Source: Sulfolobus sp. E5-1-F
GTDB taxonomy: Archaea; Thermoproteota; Thermoprotei_A; Sulfolobales; Sulfolobaceae
Length of the DNA stretch: 64,000 bases
Assembly: GCF_009601705.1 (NCBI RefSeq)
Contig: NZ_CP045687.1
Location: 1,958,001-2,022,000, forward strand
Direction: 5' to 3'
Below the pieces are notes generated by a model. It searched no databases. It saw only the letters and a list, made by a program, of their open reading frames with translations, and was not told the origin of the DNA. Made by a program: the position numbers and the translations under genes. Each line of letters starts with the position of its first letter. Position 1 is the stretch's first letter. This document shows positions 58,557 through 64,000 of the stretch, in pieces.

Positions 58557-58613
58557 TTGATGATGACGAAAAGCCGTTTTGAAATAGTGATATCGCGAGG
58601 CAGCCACTGATGA
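58557..58613 (+). ncRNA. C/D box small RNA overlapping the DUF1464 start codon
   Basis: Box C ATGATGA (58560-58566), 12-nt guide CGAAAAGCCGTT, box D' TTGA (58579-58582), 4-nt spacer, box C' GTGATAT (58587-58593), 13-nt guide CGCGAGGCAGCCA, box D CTGA (58607-58610). The spacing is that of archaeal methylation guide RNAs. The last A of box D is the A of the next gene's ATG. A TATA box is correctly spaced. The targets are unknown to me; the boxes are read directly, function is inferred. Confidence 0.72.
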
Positions 58614-59500
58614 TCTATGTCGGTATTGATCCAGGTAGTGAAAGTTATGCTTTTGCATTTGTTGATGAGATAGGGAATTTGGTTAAATATTTTGAGATAT
58701 CTACAGATCTCGTAGAGAAAAACGCTATAGTTTTAGCTAAGTTAATAGCGGGTTATAGACCTATTGCAGTGGCTTTACCTTCTGGCCATGGATTACCTTT
58801 TTATAACATTAGAGACGTTAACTATAGGGAAATATTTCTTCTTACGCTAAAAGATCCATTATCTCATGGTCCTTTAAGGGATTTTGTATTAGCTTCAAAG
58901 CAATATTTAGCCTTGTACAATTCTTTTACACTTCCATCAGTAATTGAGCTAGACAGTATATCTAGCGAAAAAAAGATAAACATTATAGATAAGGGTACTG
59001 CAGATAAAGTTGCTTCTGCGTTTTTCTACAGGGTTTATCTTAAACTAGATGATTTTATTCTAGTTGAAATGGGGAGAAAATTTACAGCAATTGTTATCGT
59101 TATGAACGGTAAAATTGTTGATGGCTACGGTGGAACATATTTGGCTGGCTTAGATGGAGAGATAGCTTATCTTCTTCATAAATATTCTAGGATTGATAAG
59201 TCAACTATTTATAATGTTGGTAGAAATTTAGACCTTGTTAGGATTATAGTGGAATGGTATAGTGAGAAGTATAAGTTACCAATTATAGTATCAGGATATA
59301 ATAAGAATTTCCTAGGGATTGGTGAGAAATACGATTTTAAGTTTAAAGAGGCTGCAGTTGGAGCAGCGTTTATTGCTAATGCGTATTTTGGTGGAACTTT
59401 ACGTTGCTATACTAATATGTTAGAAAGTAGTGGGACTCCAATCTCATTCGTGAGGCTGAAAGAATGGGGAGAGATTATTTCTTGGATAGAGACATTATAA
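58610..59500 (+). CDS. DUF1464 protein, ASKHA kinase-like fold
   Basis: 296 residues beginning MIYVGIDPGSESYAFAFVDE, an actin-like ATPase phosphate-1 motif, with KGTADKVASAFFYRVY, FILVEMGRKFTAIVIV and VGAAFIANAYFGG further on. DUF1464 is an archaeal family annotated only as predicted butyrate kinase. First of four overlapping genes (overlaps the next by 37 bp). The start codon is shared with the D box of the sRNA. The substrate is unknown. Confidence 0.75.
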   Translation: MIYVGIDPGSESYAFAFVDEIGNLVKYFEISTDLVEKNAIVLAKLIAGYRPIAVALPSGHGLPFYNIRDVNYREIFLLTLKDPLSHGPLRDFVLASKQYLALYNSFTLPSVIELDSISSEKKINIIDKGTADKVASAFFYRVYLKLDDFILVEMGRKFTAIVIVMNGKIVDGYGGTYLAGLDGEIAYLLHKYSRIDKSTIYNVGRNLDLVRIIVEWYSEKYKLPIIVSGYNKNFLGIGEKYDFKFKEAAVGAAFIANAYFGGTLRCYTNMLESSGTPISFVRLKEWGEIISWIETL

Positions 59501-60363
59501 TTGATAGAGAAGGTAATGTATATACCATTTTAACTAACTATAATCCTCCTGGTTACGTTTTTGCTTATTTGAAATATATTTATACTGGTAAAGGTCTTTG
59601 GAAAGGATATGAGAGGGTACTTAAGAAGTATGGTGTTCATAATCTTAGTAAGATTAATCAAATGTTTAATTTTGAGAGTTGTTACGATGCATTCTTTCCT
59701 ATAGTTCTCCTATCTAATATTTCTAGACATTTAAAACCTGAAGAAAGGTTGCAAGAGATACTGAAGAAAAGTACTAGTGATAATATAATCTATACTCTCA
59801 TTAATTTTATAGAAGAATATGTGAGAGTAAACAATGTAGGTGTCACTGGATCCATTTTACTAGGTAATTATCACGAAAACTCTGACATTGATATAATAAT
59901 ATATGGGCGCAAGAGTGCCTTAGATTTCATTGAATCTTTTGACGGATTTGAGAAGGATTATGAGTGGATTATTGAAGCTAATGAGAATTATGGTATAGAT
60001 TTTGCAAATTTATTATATGATAATAGGAGACGAGGAATATATAATGGTACGAAGATTTCTATACTCTTCGCTGATGACAAACCTTGGAGATACTGTAACG
60101 ATGTTTGTAAAAAAGTAGGTAAGGTGAGATTTAGAGCTCATATTTCAGGTAGTTATGAGGCTTTAATTTACCCTTCTATTGCGTATGTTTTAAGTAATAA
60201 TGAATATAACGTTGCCAGAATAATAAGTTATGAGGGTATTTTTTCATCAGTTTTATTTGGAGAGAGACAGGTTGAGATTGAGGGTTTATTAATGAGGTGT
60301 GAGAAGGAGAACGTTGTACTTGTTGGTGATAGGGATGTCAGAGGATTTGTTAGACCACTGTAA
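59464..60363 (+). CDS. Nucleotidyltransferase-fold protein
   Basis: 299 residues. A polymerase-beta-type core is visible in the middle: VGVTGSILLGNYHENSDIDIIIYG with the GS and SDID metal motif (about residues 133-155) and a third acidic strand NYGIDFANLLYD. The N-terminal 120 residues are a helical domain of unknown type. It is placed between a kinase-like gene and a CitG-like gene, so transfer of a nucleotide group in cofactor synthesis is plausible. Overlaps the next gene by 29 bp. Confidence 0.72.
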   Translation: MGRDYFLDRDIIIDREGNVYTILTNYNPPGYVFAYLKYIYTGKGLWKGYERVLKKYGVHNLSKINQMFNFESCYDAFFPIVLLSNISRHLKPEERLQEILKKSTSDNIIYTLINFIEEYVRVNNVGVTGSILLGNYHENSDIDIIIYGRKSALDFIESFDGFEKDYEWIIEANENYGIDFANLLYDNRRRGIYNGTKISILFADDKPWRYCNDVCKKVGKVRFRAHISGSYEALIYPSIAYVLSNNEYNVARIISYEGIFSSVLFGERQVEIEGLLMRCEKENVVLVGDRDVRGFVRPL

Positions 60364-61222
60364 TGATGTCTCTTTCATTTTATCTCAAGCTTCTGTTGTG
60401 GAATCATATATTTTTAAACCAGGTAACGCAAGCAGATTTCAAGACCTCGCTAATGTGAAATATATTGATATACTTAAAAGTGCGTTAATTTCTTCTACGT
60501 ATTATAGAGAGTTATGCATAAGGGGATTTAAGGGGATTATGAGACTCTATGATACGCTAGTTGAATTAATAACTCGTTCTAGGAAATTTGGATTTGAATA
60601 TCAGCTACTTGGTACTTATCTTTTAATTGCACCCATTGCATATGAGGCTGCTAGGAGTGATAACGTTTTTGAGTTGAAGAAAAAAGTTGCTAAACTCATA
60701 AGGAGTTTTGGAGCTCAAGAGAGTAAATGGTTTCTGGATACGTTAAAAGAGTTAAATTTGAAATATTTAGGTAGATTAAGTTTGATGGATTATAGGGAGA
60801 TAGAGAATGTTGACTTTTTTACGCTTATGAAGTTTTCATCAAAATATGATATAGTAGCGTTAAATATAGTTAGCGATTATTCCATTACATTTAATGCATA
60901 TAAAGTCATAAAGGAAGGTCTTTGTGGGTTCGAGAGAGATGTGCAAAAAGCGTTTTTGTATATACTCTCAAATTATCCAGATACTTTGATTTATAAAAAA
61001 TATGGAGCTTATGCTGCATTAAAAGTGTCTAAGTTAGCCAGACTGGTTTCCTCTAATGATTGTCCATCTTATAACGAGCTAAAGTGGCTTAATGAGTATT
61101 TGATTGTAAATAATTTTAATCCAGGGTCAACAGCTGATCTTATAGCATCCTCATTAGCTATATACTATTTAGATGAATGGTATAGCAAGAAGGATAATCC
61201 TCATAGCAGGGTTTCCATGTGA
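60335..61222 (+). CDS. CitG/MdcB-like triphosphoribosyl-dephospho-CoA synthase family protein
   Basis: All-helical 295-residue protein starting MSEDLLDHCNDVSFILSQASV; the family ending NFNPGSTADLIASSLAIYYL is clear. Known CitG makes the prosthetic-group precursor for citrate lyase, but no lyase genes are here. Archaeal and methylotroph homologues are associated with other cofactor pathways. The frame upstream to 60299 lies in the previous gene. Confidence 0.75.
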   Translation: MSEDLLDHCNDVSFILSQASVVESYIFKPGNASRFQDLANVKYIDILKSALISSTYYRELCIRGFKGIMRLYDTLVELITRSRKFGFEYQLLGTYLLIAPIAYEAARSDNVFELKKKVAKLIRSFGAQESKWFLDTLKELNLKYLGRLSLMDYREIENVDFFTLMKFSSKYDIVALNIVSDYSITFNAYKVIKEGLCGFERDVQKAFLYILSNYPDTLIYKKYGAYAALKVSKLARLVSSNDCPSYNELKWLNEYLIVNNFNPGSTADLIASSLAIYYLDEWYSKKDNPHSRVSM

Positions 61223-61679
61223 TTTAGATCTTATAAATTTGGTAAATGAGCTTAACGCTGACCTTTTCATTGGATTAGGGGATATTGAGTGTCCTCAGTT
61301 TATAAGAAATTTTATAGGAATAGTTGGTGATATGGAAGATGTTTCAGTGTTTAAATATTTAAAGAACACTGGTAAATATCTCGAGAAATATTTCAATATC
61401 TCTTCAGACTTTTCAACAAATATTGTGATTTCGCATTATCCCCCAAAAGGCTCAATTACTGGGATTATAAATGATGTTAAAGTTGGTTCTCAAGAGATTA
61501 TGGCTAGGGTATTATCTAATCAACCTAAGATTCTTTTTCACGCTCATTCTGAGATTCAAAAGGAGTATTATATAAATAATACAAAGGTTGTATCTATTGG
61601 TAATTTCAGTAAGGGGTATTATGTTGAGTATGACTCAGAAAAAGGTGAGGTAAAACTGGCTAGAGTTGCCTTGCCATAA
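61173..61679 (+). CDS. Calcineurin-like phosphoesterase, degenerate first motif
   Basis: 168 residues. Motifs of the superfamily are GLGDIEC, GIVGDMEDV (usually GNCD), IVISHYPPKG and LFHAHSEIQ, followed by VVSIGNFSKG. The first D-x-H motif is missing: the first strand reads IILIAGFPCDLDLI. Start ATG lies 50 bp inside the CitG-like gene. Ends overlapping the convergent ard1 by 20 bp. Confidence 0.7.
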   Translation: MNGIARRIILIAGFPCDLDLINLVNELNADLFIGLGDIECPQFIRNFIGIVGDMEDVSVFKYLKNTGKYLEKYFNISSDFSTNIVISHYPPKGSITGIINDVKVGSQEIMARVLSNQPKILFHAHSEIQKEYYINNTKVVSIGNFSKGYYVEYDSEKGEVKLARVALP

Positions 61680-62163
61680 GATAAGCATCTTCTCCATCAG
61701 CATAGTAACCTTTTAGTACCTTAACTTTTTTAAAATTCAGTTTCTCATAAAGGGCAATTGCAGGATAATTTGTAACTCTTACTTCTAAATATATTTCCTC
61801 AGCATTATAGTCATTTTTCATGCTTTTCATTGAAGCTTCTAATAATGCAGTAGCTATTCCTTTTCTTCTATATTCTTCTAATACCGCTATTGAAACCACA
61901 TGTCCTTTTCTAACCAATGAAGGTAACTGCTTAATGTTACTAAATCCCCATTCTATTCTAGGCATTATATATCCTACTACTTTATCATCAGCTATGGCTA
62001 CAAAAAATGCCAGACCATATTCCTTTAAGTGTTCGACGAAAAAATAATATGGGTAATTTTCTGGAAGTGTTAGTCTATTTATTTTTATTATTTGATCTAT
62101 ATCATCCATTCTTGCATTTCTCAGTGTGAAATCTCTTCCTTTATCTTTTTCTGCGAGCTCCAT
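61660..62163 (-). CDS. ard1: N-terminal acetyltransferase Ard1 (RimI-like)
   Basis: GNAT-family enzyme that acetylates protein N-termini; the Sulfolobus enzyme acts on several substrate types including Alba. Starts MELAEKDKGRDFTLRNARMDD; acetyl-CoA motif VSIAVLEEYRRKGIATALLEA and C-terminal NYPAIALYEKLNFKKVKVLKGYY (written here in parts) closely resemble S. solfataricus Ard1. 167 residues. The frame extends 49 codons upstream into the coaBC start region without similarity. Confidence 0.95.
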   Translation of the reverse strand: MELAEKDKGRDFTLRNARMDDIDQIIKINRLTLPENYPYYFFVEHLKEYGLAFFVAIADDKVVGYIMPRIEWGFSNIKQLPSLVRKGHVVSIAVLEEYRRKGIATALLEASMKSMKNDYNAEEIYLEVRVTNYPAIALYEKLNFKKVKVLKGYYADGEDAYLMARQL

Positions 62164-62207
62164 ATCAATATCTTTATATAATGTAGTTAATATATATGCA
62201 CACATAT

Positions 62208-63437
62208 ATGGCTCATCCTTCAAAGAAAATAATTGGAAGTGTAAGTAAGGAACTAGCTGACAAAAAGGTATTATTAGCAGTAACTGGAAGCGTAGCAATA
62301 TATAAGTCATTGGATTTAGCCAGAAGTTTAATGAGGAATGGTGCAGAAGTGAGCGTTATCATGAGTAAAGATGCAGCGAAACTAATTTCTCCAGAGATGT
62401 TTAAGTGGGCTACTGGGAAGGATGTGGTTGCTAAGCTTACTGGTGACTTAGAACACGTTTCATTAGCAGAAGATAATGATGTGATGATTATAGCTCCATC
62501 TACTGCGAATACTATAGTAAAGATAGCTTATGGAATAGCTGATACGCCAATAACTGCTACTGCATTGAATTTTGTTGGTATGAAAAAACCCTTAATCATA
62601 GTTCCTTCAATGCATTTACAAATGTATATTTCACCTCAGGTCGCAGATGCTGTAAATAGGTTAAAGGGGATAGGAGTAGAGATAATAGAACCAGATATAA
62701 TAGGAGATTTAGCGCATTATCCGGAATTAGAGTACCTAGCTGGCAGAATAACCTCATTTATTTTGAGAGGAAAAGACTTATCTGGACTTAATATATTAGT
62801 TACTGCTGGGCCTACACGTGAGTACTTAGACTCTGTCAGGTTTGTTTCAAATCCTAGTAGCGGAACTATGGGGATATCTATTGCGAATGAAGCTTATTTT
62901 AGAGGAGCAAATGTTAGAGTTATTTGTGGTCCTATAAGTTCTAAGCTAGAGCCTTACGTTAGGGATATAGTGCGCATAGAGACAACTGAGGAAATGCTTA
63001 ATGAAGTTGTAAAAAGTATAGAAAATGATAAGTTTAGTGTTGTAATTTTAGCAGGAGCTCCTGCTGATTATAAGTTTAAAAACAGATTTGACAGTAAGAT
63101 AGATAGTCATACAGAAATACCTAAGGTTGAATTAGAAAGAACACCAAAAATTTCTGAATATATTAGGAAATATAATATATTATTGGTTGGTTTTTCTGCG
63201 GAGACTGTAAATTCTGATGAGGAGTTAGTAGAGAAAGCTAAAATTAAGATGAGAAGACACGGATTTGATTTAATTGTGGCAAATAATGTTAGGAGGAAGG
63301 ATATAGGATTTTCATCAGAATATAACGAAGTTATAGTTATAGATAAGGCTGGTAATGTAAGGAAGATAGAAAAGGATTTTAAGACAGTAGTAGCGAGGAA
63401 GATATTGGATATAGTGAAGGAGCAATTAAAAAGATGA
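62208..63437 (+). CDS. coaBC: Bifunctional PPC decarboxylase / phosphopantothenate synthetase
   Basis: Two steps of CoA synthesis in one chain. N-terminal CoaC flavoprotein (KVLLAVTGSVAIYKSLDLAR; NTIVKIAYGIADTPIT-type loop; VPSMHLQMY) to about residue 180, then CoaB (ILVTAGPTREYLDSVRFVSN, SSGTMGISIANEA, ILAGAPADYK). ATG at 62208 is preferred by TATA spacing; ATG at 62196 is the alternative. Divergent from ard1 with about 45 bases between. Confidence 0.94.
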   Translation: MAHPSKKIIGSVSKELADKKVLLAVTGSVAIYKSLDLARSLMRNGAEVSVIMSKDAAKLISPEMFKWATGKDVVAKLTGDLEHVSLAEDNDVMIIAPSTANTIVKIAYGIADTPITATALNFVGMKKPLIIVPSMHLQMYISPQVADAVNRLKGIGVEIIEPDIIGDLAHYPELEYLAGRITSFILRGKDLSGLNILVTAGPTREYLDSVRFVSNPSSGTMGISIANEAYFRGANVRVICGPISSKLEPYVRDIVRIETTEEMLNEVVKSIENDKFSVVILAGAPADYKFKNRFDSKIDSHTEIPKVELERTPKISEYIRKYNILLVGFSAETVNSDEELVEKAKIKMRRHGFDLIVANNVRRKDIGFSSEYNEVIVIDKAGNVRKIEKDFKTVVARKILDIVKEQLKR

Positions 63438-63485
63438 TAAAAGAAGAGTTTAAAATGAATTAGATAATGATATACAATAGCGGCT

Positions 63486-63560
63486 GGCTCGGGTAGCTCA
63501 GCCTGGGAGAGCGCCGGGCTGTGGACCCGGAAGTCCCGGGTTCAAATCCCGGCCCGAGCC
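63486..63560 (+). tRNA. tRNA-His (anticodon GTG), encoded G-1
   Basis: G-1 at 63486 opposite C73 at 63560, acceptor GCTCGGG/CCCGAGC, anticodon loop CTGTGGA, T-arm CCGGG-TTCAAAT-CCCGG. The extra 5' G needed by HisRS is genomically encoded. Its synthetase is encoded at 4275. Confidence 0.96.
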
Positions 63561-63627
63561 CTTCCATGTAATTGTGCTAATATACATAAAGCTCATTTTT
63601 ATATTTCATGACATTTTATACTATTAT

Positions 63628-64000
63628 ATGGGTAAGTTATTTGGAACAGATGGGATAAGAGGAATTACTAATACTGAATTACAACCAGAATTTGCGTTGA
63701 AGATTGGAAAAGCTATAGGAACATATTTTGGTAAAGGTGCTAGAATTCTAATAGGTAGGGATGTAAGAGCTGGAGGAGATATGTTGCTTAAAGCCGTTGA
63801 AAGTGGACTGTTGAGTAGTGGTGTATTAGTCTATGAAGCAGGGATGGCTCCTACTCCAGCTTTCCAGTACGGTGTAAAAACTTTAGGATATGATGGCGGT
63901 ATTATAATAACTGCGAGTCATAATCCAGCAGAATATAACGGTATCAAAGTTCTTTCCCCCGATGGTATTGAGATATCTAGAGAAGACGAGGATAAAATAG
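63628..64000 (+). CDS. Phosphosugar mutase (phosphoglucosamine/phosphomannomutase type), 3' end outside window
   Basis: N-terminal 124 residues: [32 protein letters not shown], and the active-site serine loop [19 protein letters not shown] (shown as [18 protein letters not shown]). Alpha-D-phosphohexomutase family. The Sulfurisphaera homologue is described as a bifunctional phosphohexomutase. The sequence continues to the right edge without a stop. Confidence 0.93.
   Translation, partial: MGKLFGTDGIRGITNTELQPEFALKIGKAIGTYFGKGARILIGRDVRAGGDMLLKAVESGLLSSGVLVYEAGMAPTPAFQYGVKTLGYDGGIIITASHNPAEYNGIKVLSPDGIEISREDEDKI

Overview
The window is a gene-dense, AT-rich stretch of a thermoacidophilic crenarchaeal chromosome of the order Sulfolobales. 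The evidence is the gene content: a TF55-type thermosome beta subunit, a Tfb3-like truncated TFB, an Rpo8 subunit, split rpoA1/rpoA2, a Cdc6-1-linked origin, intron-containing tRNAs, two PurP paralogues, a tetraether synthase homologue and a fused siroheme decarboxylase. I cannot fix the genus; the proteins resemble Sulfolobus, Sulfurisphaera and Acidianus sequences without my recognising an exact match.

Layout. 1-11 kb: a membrane-anchored HerA-like ATPase (cut by the left edge), thermosome, tfb3, a probable structural subunit of tRNA-splicing endonuclease, hisS, a catalytically degenerate proteasome beta subunit, rpo8, SmAP3, tgtA, and an opposing PAN / PUA / PAC2 operon. 11-19.4 kb: a long plus-strand set with aMBF1, HflX, Trm56, TFE-alpha, a C5 methyltransferase, a SWIM protein, Elf1, GGGP synthase, Sec61-beta, RNase P RNA and TiaS. 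19.4-20.5 kb: a foreign-looking patch with a membrane protein and the N-terminal piece of an SSV-type integrase ending in tRNA-Ala(UGC). 20.5-22.5 kb: an oriC1-type origin with three ORB-like elements, then cdc6-1 and DUF99. 22.5-45.9 kb: NAD, SAM, CYTH, Trm4-like, RadA, amino-acid, heme and purine genes, thiL, the tetraether synthase tes, and an rps28e-upp-gatB-regulator operon. 46.2-57.8 kb: the rpoH-rpoB-rpoA1-rpoA2-rpl30e-nusA-rps12 / rps7-tuf-rps10 transcription-translation cluster. 57.8-64 kb: tRNA-Ser, -iMet and -Asp, a C/D box sRNA, a four-gene overlapping cluster (DUF1464, nucleotidyltransferase, CitG-like, phosphoesterase), ard1, coaBC, tRNA-His and the start of a phosphosugar mutase.

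How it fits together: most of the window is core information processing, protein quality control (thermosome, PAN, PAC2, proteasome beta) and membrane-lipid synthesis (GGGP synthase early, Tes late). The non-routine points are the integrase relic about 60 bp from the origin, a C/D box RNA whose D box shares a base with a start codon, two conserved genes that lack ATG/GTG/TTG starts (trm56 and nusA), degenerate members of enzyme families (proteasome beta, metallo-beta-lactamase fold, PurP, splicing endonuclease, phosphoesterase), and an uncharacterised operon combining kinase-like, nucleotidyltransferase and CitG-like functions. I found no CRISPR array, insertion sequence or intact provirus.
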